Virus record (IMG/VR): IMGVR_UViG_3300049617_000041
Location: 1 to 26,421 of that record
Length of the DNA stretch: 26,421 nt
Direction: 5' to 3' (one strand)
From: a virus
In this document: positions 1 to 7,852 of the stretch, in pieces
Layout of the letters: each line of letters opens with the position of its first letter
Numbering within the stretch: the stretch's first letter is position 1
The notes under the pieces: generated by a model
Told to the model about the DNA's origin: nothing
The model's database searches: none
Seen by the model: the letters and a program-made list of their open reading frames with translations, nothing else
Made by a program: the position numbers and the translations under genes

Positions 1-1
1 G

Positions 2-283
2 CCGCCGTCGGTTGTCCATTTCGCCGTCAGCGACGGGCAGGGTGACTACCAGTTTCAGGTGGCGGTGGAGGAGGAATCAACCGGGGGCACGGTGGTCACG
101 CTGACGAATAAGCAAATTCAGATGGACAGCCCGATACGCACCGTGGAGATCGAAGTTTCCATCCCCGCGATACCGTACAAGCGGCCGGGCCACTACTGGT
201 TCAAGCTTTACGCCAACGGGGCGTTGATCGCTCAGCGGGCGATCTGGGTAGGGCCGGTCCCCGCGCGCAAGCCCAAGGCGTGA
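2..283 (+). CDS. DUF6941-like protein, C-terminal part (5' end outside window)
   Basis: The reading frame is open from base 2 to the TGA at 281-283, so the gene starts before the window and only about 93 C-terminal residues are seen. The visible part is a beta-rich fold with the pattern VVHFAVSDGQGDY, then IQMDSPIRTVEIEV, then RPGHYWFKLYANGALIAQR. This resembles the C-terminal half of DUF6941 proteins, which are common in planctomycetes and have no known function. There is no signal peptide or membrane segment in the visible part. It belongs to the host side of the att site. The family call is from pattern memory and is moderate; the coding call is firm because the frame is open, GC-rich and has a plausible protein pattern. 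Confidence 0.55.
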   Translation, partial: PPSVVHFAVSDGQGDYQFQVAVEEESTGGTVVTLTNKQIQMDSPIRTVEIEVSIPAIPYKRPGHYWFKLYANGALIAQRAIWVGPVPARKPKA

Positions 284-639
284 GGGATTGATGAATACAC
301 CATGGACCAGTTTCACCTCCCCTGGGGAAATTCACACGCTCTCGCCTTTCCGCCTGCATCATGTTTCGCGTTTGCTCGGCTATGCCCCAGACCAAATAGC
401 CTTCCAAATGTCCACTGCCTTGACCGCCTCGCATGGCCGCGGAATGCCGGCGAAGGCACCGAGTAAATTATTCGGCCGTCTTTCCATTGTGGCGATGCCT
501 TCGACCGAGACGCGGGGCAAGAAGTCAGGCCGGGTTTTGCAGCATGAGTGCGGCAAATTTGCAGTTTTCAGTAAATGCCGTATGTTCTCAAGTCGATTTT
601 GAACATCTCCATCTCTGGTCGCTTGGGGAGAATCGCTGA
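284..639. other. 356-base stretch without a convincing gene
   Basis: A 104-codon open frame starting at 288 covers most of this stretch, but its predicted product has no recognisable fold, no convincing ribosome binding site and no family pattern. I see no strong terminator or repeat. It may be decayed host sequence or an intergenic promoter region for the membrane protein at 640. Confidence 0.4.
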
Positions 640-1095
640 ATGAATTCGATGAAAGTGATGATCAGTTTGGTGCTTCCGGTATTGCTAATGGTTGCGGCCG
701 GTATCGTGAAGAAGATCACCCGTGGAACCGGCTGGAAGGTAGCAGATTTTTATCTCGGCGTTGAAATGGCGTTCACGTGCGTATGCTCGGGGATCTTGCT
801 TCTGCTGGATATACTCAAGCCTTGTGTATCAGGGCTCCCCCTGCCGGCGGCATCGACCGGCCCGTTAGTTCGAGCATGTGCCTTTACCGGTGCTTCATTC
901 GTGGTGTTTTTGGTAGTGATGGCCCTGCATCAGGACCACGGAACTGATGAGCATGGCAACGAAAAAAAGCCCGACTCGCCCCAAAAATTCTGGTTGGGGT
1001 GTGTTGCAAACGGCGCGGGAATTGTCACACTCTTCGCGTTCCTATTGTGGGTGAAGGGCCTAAAATGGCGTCCAATACCGATAGGGCCGTCTTAA
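640..1095 (+). CDS. hypothetical multi-pass membrane protein
   Basis: 151 residues. There are about four hydrophobic segments: residues 4-22 (MISLVLPVLLMVAAGIV), roughly 42-60, 85-104 (FTGASFVVFLVVMAL) and 125-141 (GIVTLFAFLLWV). A charged loop with HQDHGTDEHGNEKKPD lies between the last two. I do not recognise the family. The start at 640 is preceded by GGGAG nine bases upstream; an in-frame ATG at 649 is an alternative. The gene is on the host side of the att site and is followed after 28 bases by another small membrane protein, so the two may form an operon. No function is claimed. Confidence 0.55.
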   Translation: MNSMKVMISLVLPVLLMVAAGIVKKITRGTGWKVADFYLGVEMAFTCVCSGILLLLDILKPCVSGLPLPAASTGPLVRACAFTGASFVVFLVVMALHQDHGTDEHGNEKKPDSPQKFWLGCVANGAGIVTLFAFLLWVKGLKWRPIPIGPS

Positions 1096-1123
1096 GCGGC
1101 TTGTTTAAGTCCGGAGGACGCAT

Positions 1124-1348
1124 ATGACGATACTTCAGGAACCAGAGCCGTCAGTTACCTCCGACCCTCACCGTCCGTCTAAGCGAATGACCCGCAGTAC
1201 CTCCAACATCATCGCCGTCACGACTATGGTCATCATGCTTGCGATGCTCATGGTCGGTTTAGCGGTCTCGTCACCCGCGACCCTGATCTCCTCGGTCGCG
1301 ATTGGCGCGTTCGGCGCCGGGGTGCGCGTCTTTGCGGCGCGTCGGTGA
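1124..1348 (+). CDS. small membrane protein, hypothetical
   Basis: 74 residues. A polar, Ser/Thr/Pro-rich N-terminal tail of about 28 residues is followed by two hydrophobic segments (about 29-48 and 52-70), which looks like a helical hairpin in the membrane, and a short basic end (VRVFAARR). The start is well supported: GGAGG lies six bases before the ATG. It follows the larger membrane protein closely and could be co-transcribed with it. No family is recognised. Confidence 0.6.
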   Translation: MTILQEPEPSVTSDPHRPSKRMTRSTSNIIAVTTMVIMLAMLMVGLAVSSPATLISSVAIGAFGAGVRVFAARR

Positions 1349-1489
1349 TTGGGGCAAATCCTTGAAAAACAGCGGCGTAGCTATTTTCGGGTCACATTGT
1401 TCTCTGAAGATTTTATCCCTCAGACGGCGGCGAGCGATCCGAAGGCTCCGTGGCCCCAGAAGTGTTTCTGGGCGCCTCATGGGCAAATA

Positions 1490-1741
1490 ATGGCAAGACT
1501 TATCCGATTGAAAAATCAGATCCTCGACCTGGACGCGATCCAGTGGGCCGCATATGTCCCGGCCGACGAGAAAGTCCCCGATGCCAAGTCGCCTTCGAGC
1601 CTTCACCTGATTCTGGGCGGCGTGCCGGTGGACCTGGATCAAGATGATGATGCCGATGCGCTGTGGAAGATCATCGTAGAGAAGCTCAAGGTGGACTGGG
1701 TGGACGAGCCGCCGCCGGCGCCTTATGTCCGCGGCAAATGA
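1490..1741 (+). CDS. hypothetical protein, host side
   Basis: 83 residues if started at ATG 1490. The frame is open back to a TTG at 1349, but codons 1349-1489 give an unconvincing peptide, while from 1490 the sequence reads MARLIRLKNQILDLDAIQWAA and later LHLILGGVPVDLDQDDDADALW. This pattern, a strand leading to a residue-lined beta sheet and then 'D-x-D-D-A-x-A-L-W', is seen in small planctomycete hypothetical proteins. There is no clear Shine-Dalgarno sequence for 1490. It is the last host gene before the att site and runs towards it. Function unknown. Confidence 0.5.
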   Translation: MARLIRLKNQILDLDAIQWAAYVPADEKVPDAKSPSSLHLILGGVPVDLDQDDDADALWKIIVEKLKVDWVDEPPPAPYVRGK

Positions 1742-1827
1742 CGGGGAGCGTCGTTTGGGAAGGGAACTCAATCAACTTCGAGTGCCTTCTCGGCTTTCTC
1801 CTTTCTCCTCACCCCGCTCTCCACTCT

Positions 1828-1847
1828 AATTTTGCCGAGGCAAAATT
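1828..1847 (-). terminator. palindromic hairpin just downstream of the tRNA-Val 3' end
   Basis: AATTTTGCC and GGCAAAATT form a perfect 9-bp stem with a 2-base GA loop directly after the last base of the tRNA fragment in its reading direction. It probably ended the original tRNA transcript, although there is no T-run after the stem. Confidence 0.45.
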
Positions 1848-1888
1848 GGGCGTTGAGGGATTTGAACCCCCGACCTCCACCTTGTAAG
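1847..1888 (-). other. attachment site: 3' half of tRNA-Val (TAC)
   Basis: Read on the minus strand, this holds the anticodon loop CTTACAA (anticodon TAC at 34-36), the 3' anticodon stem GGTGG, the variable loop, a T arm (GGGGG TTCAAAT CCCTC) and the acceptor 3' strand AACGCCC plus discriminator A. No CCA is encoded. The 5' half is missing: the bases before the loop (CCTCA) do not pair with GGTGG and no D arm follows. Integrases often use the 3' half of a tRNA as core site, so one prophage end keeps only this piece. Host sequence lies to the left and phage to the right, so the complete tRNA should be at the other prophage end. Confidence 0.75.
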
Positions 1889-1955
1889 TGAGGAATTTTT
1901 CTCTTGACAAGGTGTAAAAAACGCTTTGTTTTTCGGTGTTTCCTGCACTTTCGGT

Positions 1956-2048
1956 CTGACACTTATCCGGCCGATAATCGTCCGGTTTTTGGCCTATAAG
2001 TGTCAGGAATAAGTGTCAGGTCACTGGGCCACCCTGATAAGTGTCAGG
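1956..2048. repeat. four copies of ATAAGTGTCAG next to the att site
   Basis: ATAAGTGTCAGG occurs directly at 1996-2007, 2009-2020 and 2037-2048, and its 11-base core occurs inverted at 1956-1966. The inverted copy and the first direct copy could also pair as an 11-bp stem around a 29-base loop. Placement within 170 bases of the att core fits arm-type integrase or excisionase binding sites. This is an inference from position and repetition only. Confidence 0.6.
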
Positions 2049-2079
2049 CGTTTGCAAGCACTTAGGCGTAAGGATCGGA

Positions 2080-2529
2080 CTAAGCGAAATATTTCTTGCC
2101 TTTGGCCTTGCCTTCGGACTTGAAGTTTCCTTTTTGGCCGTACTGCTCAAGAAACTTCTCGGCCGACTGATACTTGACGTTCGGGAATTGGGCCTTGATC
2201 TCGCTCCCGCTGGTTCCCTCTTTGCCCTTGCTCTTGATGAACGAAATCATGTCGGCGGCGGCTTGTTCCAGGTCGGCCCGTTTTGCTCTCTTGCCAGTGC
2301 TGGCGGTGCTGGCCTTAACCGTGGTGCCGTTCACCTTGGCCTTGATCTTCTCAAGTTCGAAAATCTGGCGCTCGGCATCGTCCCGTACTGCTTTCAGGCG
2401 GGTTAGTTCCTGGTCGAGCGGCCCTAACACCTTTTGTTCTGCCTCCCGCAACTGCCTGCGGATTTCCTCCAGGTCGAATACCTGCGGCTGTTCCTCGTCG
2501 GGTTTGCTAGTGGGTTTTGCTTTTGCCAT
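2080..2529 (-). CDS. basic coiled-coil protein with C-terminal winged-helix-like domain
   Basis: 149 residues from ATG at 2529, chosen because AAAGGA lies seven bases upstream; a longer frame reaches 2550. The N-terminus is Lys/Pro-rich. Residues about 20-65 are a strongly charged coiled coil (EEIRRQLREAEQKV ... LKAVRDDAERQIFELEKI). A Ser/Thr/Lys linker follows, then a small domain (DMISFIKSKGKEGTSGSEIKAQF) that looks like a winged helix-turn-helix. It is the last gene of the late direction, between the methyltransferase and the att site. A DNA-binding role is possible from the basic charge and helix pattern but is not shown. No named family is recognised. Confidence 0.6.
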   Translation of the reverse strand: MAKAKPTSKPDEEQPQVFDLEEIRRQLREAEQKVLGPLDQELTRLKAVRDDAERQIFELEKIKAKVNGTTVKASTASTGKRAKRADLEQAAADMISFIKSKGKEGTSGSEIKAQFPNVKYQSAEKFLEQYGQKGNFKSEGKAKGKKYFA

Positions 2530-2551
2530 TGGTTTCCTTTCTGACGGCAAC

Positions 2552-3193
2552 TTACCCGGTTAATCGGTTAAACTCAAATACTGCTTGGCTAAATCCTTTG
2601 GGCGTGGCCGATCTAAGGTTTTTTGTTCGCAATGATTTTCCGCCCATTTTCTGGTTCCAAAATCCGGTTGGGCAAGTCTTGATCGGCTCCACGGGCTTAG
2701 GCGGCGGCATCACAAACCCGCCACCGGCCCAAAGCAGCGTTTGCTTACGGTACGCTTCTCCTGGTGGTTCCAGGTATCCGCCATAATCGCAAGGCTCGAA
2801 ACGATAGGTCGGTTCTCCACAATAAGTTATTGTTGTACTTCTGGGCTGTTCCCAAAAGAACGGACAATCCAGCCACTTCAAAAGCTGGTCCACCCTGGCA
2901 ATCAAGGTGAATGCTTCCGCCGCTGCCGCTGGTCCCTTGCTTTGGAAATGGCGTGCGCCTGCAACTGCGGTATGGGTACAGGGCGGAAAGCCGAAAGCGA
3001 TTACCGGATTTAGGTCTTTCGGCATCCAGGTTGAAACACAATCCAAAATGTTCGCACCGATCTTGATGATATTTCGCTCGTCCGTGGTCTGTCCTGATGG
3101 GTGTTGTAGGTCAAAGCAGTAACAGGTATATCCCGCCTCGCTCCAGGGCCTAACAATGTTTCCAGTGAAGTCGCACAAGCTGATAACGTCCAC
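2552..3193 (-). CDS. small phage cytosine-C5 DNA methyltransferase-like protein
   Basis: 213 residues. The SAM-binding motif I reads LCDFTGNIVRPW (residues 6-17), the catalytic Pro-Cys motif is FGFPPCTHTAVAG (Cys72), and WEQPRS (114-119) stands where the ENV motif VI of C5 methyltransferases would be. These place it with short phage Dcm-like enzymes that would methylate cytosine in DNA. It is much shorter than standalone bacterial C5 enzymes (usually over 300 residues) and a target recognition domain is not obvious. The annotated GTG start is embedded in the Shine-Dalgarno sequence AGGAGG (3198-3193), so translation more likely starts a few codons later, for example at ATC 3184. No restriction partner is nearby, so it is probably an anti-restriction or epigenetic enzyme. 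Confidence 0.65.
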   Translation of the reverse strand: MDVISLCDFTGNIVRPWSEAGYTCYCFDLQHPSGQTTDERNIIKIGANILDCVSTWMPKDLNPVIAFGFPPCTHTAVAGARHFQSKGPAAAAEAFTLIARVDQLLKWLDCPFFWEQPRSTTITYCGEPTYRFEPCDYGGYLEPPGEAYRKQTLLWAGGGFVMPPPKPVEPIKTCPTGFWNQKMGGKSLRTKNLRSATPKGFSQAVFEFNRLTG

Positions 3194-3200
3194 CTCCTAA

Positions 3201-3479
3201 TTAGAGTTTTCCCTGTCGTTTTTCTTTCAACGCCAATTTGGCGGCGGCTTTTCGTCCGCATGGTTTGCATGGTCTTACCCGTGGTCGGCTCACTGGCCTA
3301 TTCCTGAATCGGCGTGGCGGCTCCACTGGTGCGGGCGTCGTCATGGTGGCTGGCGGGTCAATTTTATCTGGGCAATTGGCACAAGTGCCAAGTGAGGGCC
3401 TGCCACCAAATTTGCCAAGCTGACAACATACGCCATTCTTGACGCCACAATCATTAGCATGGATACAAGGTAAAATCAT
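3201..3479 (-). CDS. small Cys-rich protein, zinc-finger-like N-terminus and basic C-terminus
   Basis: 92 residues from ATG 3479, which overlaps the TGA of the upstream gene (ATGA), a typical coupled start. The N-terminal 45 residues hold about seven cysteines (PCIHANDCGVKNGVCCQLG, GTCANCPDK), which suggests a metal-binding module. The rest is Pro/Arg/Lys-rich, with another Cys pair (RPCKPCGRKAAAK). Similar Cys-rich proteins sit after the tail genes in planctomycete prophages as far as I recall. A tail-tip or regulatory role cannot be decided from the sequence. Confidence 0.6.
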   Translation of the reverse strand: MILPCIHANDCGVKNGVCCQLGKFGGRPSLGTCANCPDKIDPPATMTTPAPVEPPRRFRNRPVSRPRVRPCKPCGRKAAAKLALKEKRQGKL

Positions 3480-3949
3480 GATACAACTACATTCTTCCAA
3501 CAACCCAAAACTCCACAAGAATCGTCATATGTTCCTATAGGGTCTTCGGTCAAATCACTTGTGTTTCTTTCGCCTTCACCGATTGAAACAAACCATCCAC
3601 AAGGCGGCGTCGTTCCTGATCCTGATAAAGAACCATAGATAATTCTCACTGTTCCAACATCTCCGTTACTTCCTTCAAAATAACAGGCTCCTGGCGGTCC
3701 TGTATTCGGTCCAGAACAAGTTACCGTGATGTGTTCGATGAAAGTGGTCCCGTCCGATTCATACCAATCGAAATTGACTGTGTACGAAGTAGCTAAATCG
3801 TCCGGGCAAGTGCAATCGCCACAACATGCACAACTACTGTCAAGCGTGTAAGTGGTCACAGTTCCAGGGTCGTTATCACTCGGAGTTGAATCGGTGCTGC
3901 TGCTCGTTACCGATGTGCAACCACTCGTGCAAAGGGTAAAAGTCGCCAT
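3476..3949 (-). CDS. Cys-rich acidic distal tail/virion protein, hypothetical
   Basis: 157 residues, rich in Ser, Thr, Gly, Asp and Cys. A dense cluster SCACCGDCTCPDD lies near residues 38-50, and further cysteines are in the second half (CSGPNTG, ACYFEG, PPCGWF, DSCGVLGC). The rest looks like beta sheet, as in exported or virion surface proteins. The start overlaps the stop of the upstream 415-residue gene (TAATG), so the two are translated together. Its place after the tape measure fits a tail-tip or receptor-contact role. No family is recognised. Confidence 0.6.
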   Translation of the reverse strand: MATFTLCTSGCTSVTSSSTDSTPSDNDPGTVTTYTLDSSCACCGDCTCPDDLATSYTVNFDWYESDGTTFIEHITVTCSGPNTGPPGACYFEGSNGDVGTVRIIYGSLSGSGTTPPCGWFVSIGEGERNTSDLTEDPIGTYDDSCGVLGCWKNVVVS

Positions 3950-5196
3950 TATTTCCGCCTCACTCTGGCCAGTGGTTTTTTAACCATCTCCTCATCGCAA
4001 TTGGCCAAAACTGTCACCGTCGTAGTCTCATAGCTCAACACTCCATCGGTACAGGTGATGGAAGTAACAACATCAATATCCTGGGTACAGATACCGATGT
4101 TGTAGTAACATCCATCATCGTCCGATTCTGCATCCGCAAACATGTAATCGGCCGAATCTTCATCAATTTGTATATCAACATCAACCGTTACCTGCGAATC
4201 GCCTGTAGAACAATCTCCTGTTTCCGTTACTGATAACCCTTGTCCGAAAGTAAAAGCGGCTACCGATGCCTGCATGTTGTCATTGCAATCGTAAACATCA
4301 GGAAAGTAATCGCATGGGTTGATGTAGACTAACCCTTCAACATATGCCGATTTCCTTGTTTCCGTGGTGTCTGGCGTCGAATGGCATTCGCAAACGGCCT
4401 GATCTCCAGGTTCCGTTACCTTGAAATAAACATCATACTGGTTGTAGGTCTGCGGCGGGTTTGTAAGGTCTGGGTTTGCATTGCTTACGTTGGTAGGTAC
4501 GGCGTTGTTACCATCGTCCACCGTGAAATCATTGAAAATAATGTTCTTGATGTCGCAATGGTCATCGTTCGGCCCGTTCCCTGCGTACTGCTCTACCCTG
4601 ATATTAATTGGCTTACTCTCGATGAGTACCGTTTTTGTGTCGCACGGGCTTTCGGTTTCGCTGGAAATCGGCTGAGTGATGTCGAAATCGTCGGCGTGGA
4701 ACAGAAGGTTATTCACCTTGTCATATTCATCGACAATCGTTGGCACATTCGCATCGGAATCCTGACAAGCGGGTGCCTCATTGCTTATAGGGCAATAGGT
4801 CATCACGTTTACCTGGTCGTCTTCAATGGCAAGGTAAATCGGGATAGGGTTTTTCAGGTCGGTGCAATCAAAATCCTGCCTAATCAAAACTACAGGGTTA
4901 TCCCAATCTCCATCAATCGGCCCGTTGGCCACAATTCCAGTTCGGCCGTTCGGCAGGTCGTTCCAGGTGAGGGTATCATCGGGATAGGTCGGGTACTGCT
5001 CAACGAAATCGGTATCGGTGCCGTCGTCGTCGGGCGACAGTTCGGCCCAAAAGAAACGGTTATCGTTCACTCTAGGGATTACTCTTGAACCGTTTGCGTT
5101 TACAGGTGTGGCAAGAACGGTTTTGGTGGCCTGCACAATCTTATCGGCGGCGGGCTGGCTGAATACCACTTGAGGCTGTGACGTTTGATCCGGCAT
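3949..5196 (-). CDS. acidic distal tail/virion protein, hypothetical
   Basis: 415 residues, very acidic (many Asp: SPDDDGTDTDF, DDHCDIKN, AESDDDGCYY) except for a basic tail (KKPLARVRRK). Cysteines are frequent in the second half (CECHSTPDT, NPCDYFPDVYDCND, GDCSTGD). No signal peptide or membrane segment. The composition, with many beta-prone stretches, fits a virion surface protein. It lies between a 319-residue tail protein (5-base gap) and the Cys-rich 157-residue protein (1-base overlap), so the three probably form one distal-tail unit. No known domain recognised; role inferred from position. Confidence 0.6.
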   Translation of the reverse strand: MPDQTSQPQVVFSQPAADKIVQATKTVLATPVNANGSRVIPRVNDNRFFWAELSPDDDGTDTDFVEQYPTYPDDTLTWNDLPNGRTGIVANGPIDGDWDNPVVLIRQDFDCTDLKNPIPIYLAIEDDQVNVMTYCPISNEAPACQDSDANVPTIVDEYDKVNNLLFHADDFDITQPISSETESPCDTKTVLIESKPINIRVEQYAGNGPNDDHCDIKNIIFNDFTVDDGNNAVPTNVSNANPDLTNPPQTYNQYDVYFKVTEPGDQAVCECHSTPDTTETRKSAYVEGLVYINPCDYFPDVYDCNDNMQASVAAFTFGQGLSVTETGDCSTGDSQVTVDVDIQIDEDSADYMFADAESDDDGCYYNIGICTQDIDVVTSITCTDGVLSYETTTVTVLANCDEEMVKKPLARVRRK

Positions 5197-5200
5197 CTAA

Positions 5201-6160
5201 TTAAAATCCTGAAAAGAGGCTCGATAGGTCCGTTTGTGGAACCACGTAGAAACAAAGGAATGTCGGGTCGTCTCCACTATCCGCAAGCTGGCCACTGCCG
5301 TTTAAGTTCATTTGAGTAGCGGTTTCGCTGCCATTGGTATCCCTCGCTCTGCTGAACGTAAACCCTACGGTCTGAACCGTTCCCATGTTGGCATTCTGCT
5401 GGTTCCCACCTACGCATACGTTTGGGCTGGCCTGCGGGCTGCTTAACTGGTGGAACCCTCGGTCTAAAACGCATTCAACGAAAGTGTCCTGGCGGTTAAG
5501 GAAAACAAGTTTGACGGTCCAAACCGGAGTTGGGCTTGTATTGCTGTCGCCTAGGGTTATTGTGGTGGAAATCTCTCCATCGGACAACATCAAAGTACGT
5601 GCGGCATATGTGCGGCTGACGTTCGCAACATCGAATGATAAACTTGACGTGTTGCAATAACCTCGATAACTGCGCAGGTCTGGCGGCGTCGTGGTCTGAT
5701 ATTGAAGTGTCATCACTTCATCGTAAAAGGTTTCCTTAACCGATGGGTCAAATCCATCGCCTGCCGAGTTCACGATAGGTGAATTGAAAATATCAACCCA
5801 AGCATCTTGAGAATACTTTTCTCCGCTGAAAGAAATCTCTGCATTCCACTTGTCTTTACTCTCTGGCTGCAAGGCTATCTTGCGATAGAATTGGGCTTGA
5901 ACGTAGAAAAGGAATGGGCTTTTCTGGTCCCGTTGAGGCATAAGATTATTGCACAACCAATAATCGGTTCCAGAAATTGAATAGTAGGCTCCGAGTACCG
6001 GAATGCCGCTGGCGTACATGGCATCAACGGGCGTTACTTCCATGTCGTCCGATACTGCGGTATAAACCTGAATGCACGTCTGTTCAACCGATCCATCGTC
6101 ATTCAATTTGCTGGTGACTTGATCGTTTCTCGCAATGTCTAATTCTACTGTCCATGCCAT
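5201..6160 (-). CDS. distal tail protein, hypothetical
   Basis: 319 residues, directly downstream of the tape measure, where siphoviruses encode the distal tail protein or tail hub. The sequence is beta-rich (WTVELDIARNDQ, YYSISGTDYWLCNN, FYVQAQFYRKIAL) without a recognisable catalytic motif. It overlaps no neighbour: 12 bases separate it from the tape measure and 4 from the next gene. The only upstream sequence resembling a ribosome site is CGGA. The assignment as a tail component rests on gene order; the protein itself is not recognised. Confidence 0.6.
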   Translation of the reverse strand: MAWTVELDIARNDQVTSKLNDDGSVEQTCIQVYTAVSDDMEVTPVDAMYASGIPVLGAYYSISGTDYWLCNNLMPQRDQKSPFLFYVQAQFYRKIALQPESKDKWNAEISFSGEKYSQDAWVDIFNSPIVNSAGDGFDPSVKETFYDEVMTLQYQTTTPPDLRSYRGYCNTSSLSFDVANVSRTYAARTLMLSDGEISTTITLGDSNTSPTPVWTVKLVFLNRQDTFVECVLDRGFHQLSSPQASPNVCVGGNQQNANMGTVQTVGFTFSRARDTNGSETATQMNLNGSGQLADSGDDPTFLCFYVVPQTDLSSLFSGF

Positions 6161-6172
6161 ACTGTCCGATCT

Positions 6173-7852
6173 TTAGAAGTTGTATAAATACACCTTCGGT
6201 TGTGTCTGACTCTGATTGTAAAACTGATCCTGAATAAACCGGATACGGTTGGTGTCAATCGCCTGCTTGCGGGCCTGCTCCAATAGCTGGGCCTGGGTCG
6301 AATCTGTTTTCTTACCGTGCTTGCTGAAATCAAATCTTCGTGTTTCCGCTGCCGATTTCTGGTCCTTGTCCTTGTCTTTCTTATTGAGTTCGTCCGCTGC
6401 TTTGTTAAGTGCATCCTGGCGCTGCTTGGCATCTAACAAATGTTCCCGGTATAAGCGGGCAATGTCTGCTAGTTTCTTTTGGTATTTGTCCAATGGTGAA
6501 AGGCTATCCTCGATAAGCTGCTTGCTTTCTTCCTGGTCTTTCTTGTATTTCTCCAGGGCGTCCAGTTTCTTGGCCAAAGTTTCGGCCGTTGAGATATCGA
6601 ATTCATCGCCACCGGCCTGCTTGATCTCGAAAACCTTTTTCTGTGCGTCCGTCATCCCAAATTCAGTGATTTGGTCGTGCATCTTCTGCAACATCTCCTG
6701 AACCTTTTCGGCGGTATCACTGATATGGTCTGCTACTTGTGCAATCGGCTGGTCTATGCCGTTTTCCAGGGCTTGGCCTGCTTGGTTGGCCTTGTTGGTT
6801 ATTTCGTCCAGCCACTTTGCGGCCTCTTCTGCCGAGTGGCCTGTATCGGCTCCGATCAAATCATGGAATGTAAAGGAAGCTACGGCCTCAATGATCCCTG
6901 CGCAGGCTTTGGCAATGTTCCATAGGGTCTGTTCAATCGGATACATGAAATCCTGAACCTTGGCCACCAGTAACACGATGTCCCTGAATGCTTGGATGAA
7001 TACCGTTTTGAATTCATCCGCTGGCGGTAACAAATTTATTATGGAATCGGCAATGGCCTTGATTGCTGGTGCAAGGGCTATTGTCAGTTGGTTCTTGATT
7101 CCCTCGAAATGCTCACCTACTTCATCAATGCTGGCCTGGGCCGATGCCAATTTACCGGCGTCAACGTCATCCAGGGCGACACCGGCCTTTTTCGCTTCCT
7201 CGGTGATCTCGGCAATGCCTGCCGATCCCTTCTGCAAGAGCGGCAACAGGCGTGGGCCAAGGCGCTCTCCGAATATCTCACCGGCTGCGGCTGCCTGTTC
7301 GGCAGGGTTCTTGATTGCGGCAAGGGCATCGGCCATTTGGCCAATACTCTTGTCAAGGCTCTGGCCTGCCAGTTGTTTGACGTTCAAGCCGAGTGACGTG
7401 AATGCCTTGGTGGCATCGCCACCCTTGGTAGCGGCCTCGCCTATGGCGTGGTTGGTTTTAGCAAGGGCCTCGTTAAGCTCGTCCGTGCCGATCCCTGCCC
7501 GTTTGCCTGCGGCCTGCAAACCTTCCAGGGTGTCAACGTGTACGTGTAGGGCTGCGGCCGTCCTGACGGCGTTTTGCTGCGTTTTTAATGATTCTCCGAC
7601 CCACTCCCTGACTTTGCTTACGGCCTCGCCTATGGCCTCTGTGGCACCTTCAAACCCTTGTTTGACAAGCTCGATGCCTGTACCGATGCCGAGTCCTTCG
7701 GCCAGTCCAGCGAAGAATTCGGACAAGCCACCACCGGCCGATTCGGCGCTGGCGGTCAAGCTGGTAAGGCTCTGGCCTGCCTGCTCTGTCCCTTGTTGGA
7801 ATTGGGCATATTGGGCTTCCAGTGAAATTGTGACTTTGCCAAGCGAAGCGAT
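6173..7852 (-). CDS. tail tape measure protein
   Basis: Scaffold that sets tail length and probably helps DNA ejection. About 559 residues if started at ATC 7852. The first standard-type start is TTG at 7759, but it would cut off 31 residues (ASLGKVTISLEAQYAQF...) that match the usual beginning of tape measure proteins. No ATG, GTG or TTG exists between 7759 and the in-frame TAA at 7856-7858, and AAAGG lies six bases before the ATC. The middle holds the typical helical block (LAGQSLDKSIGQMADALAAI, FGERLGPRLLPLLQ). Hydrophobic segments follow (IALAPAIKAIADSIINLL; ACAGIIEAVASFTF), and the C-terminus is a long charged coiled coil. Position after the chaperone pair supports the call. Confidence 0.85.
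   Translation of the reverse strand: MASLGKVTISLEAQYAQFQQGTEQAGQSLTSLTASAESAGGGLSEFFAGLAEGLGIGTGIELVKQGFEGATEAIGEAVSKVREWVGESLKTQQNAVRTAAALHVHVDTLEGLQAAGKRAGIGTDELNEALAKTNHAIGEAATKGGDATKAFTSLGLNVKQLAGQSLDKSIGQMADALAAIKNPAEQAAAAGEIFGERLGPRLLPLLQKGSAGIAEITEEAKKAGVALDDVDAGKLASAQASIDEVGEHFEGIKNQLTIALAPAIKAIADSIINLLPPADEFKTVFIQAFRDIVLLVAKVQDFMYPIEQTLWNIAKACAGIIEAVASFTFHDLIGADTGHSAEEAAKWLDEITNKANQAGQALENGIDQPIAQVADHISDTAEKVQEMLQKMHDQITEFGMTDAQKKVFEIKQAGGDEFDISTAETLAKKLDALEKYKKDQEESKQLIEDSLSPLDKYQKKLADIARLYREHLLDAKQRQDALNKAADELNKKDKDKDQKSAAETRRFDFSKHGKKTDSTQAQLLEQARKQAIDTNRIRFIQDQFYNQSQTQPKVYLYNF

Noticed and set aside
288-602. 104-codon open frame after the DUF6941-like gene
   Set aside because: No ribosome site, no family pattern and an amino-acid composition like random GC-rich sequence.
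1349-1489. N-terminal extension of the hypothetical host gene from TTG 1349
   Set aside because: No Shine-Dalgarno sequence and the extra 47 residues do not look like protein; the family-like part starts at 1490.
2552-3193. Restriction-modification system
   Set aside because: Only a methyltransferase-like gene is present; the PD-(D/E)XK-like gene is 21 kb away and belongs to a different phage family.
4381-5088. 235-codon open frame on the + strand opposite the acidic tail protein
   Set aside because: Antisense shadow of a well-supported gene; the open frame follows from the Asp/Asn-rich codons of the real strand.
6182-6192. TATAAATA at the tape measure 3' end as a T4-like late promoter
   Set aside because: It is on the + strand inside coding sequence and points away from the late genes.
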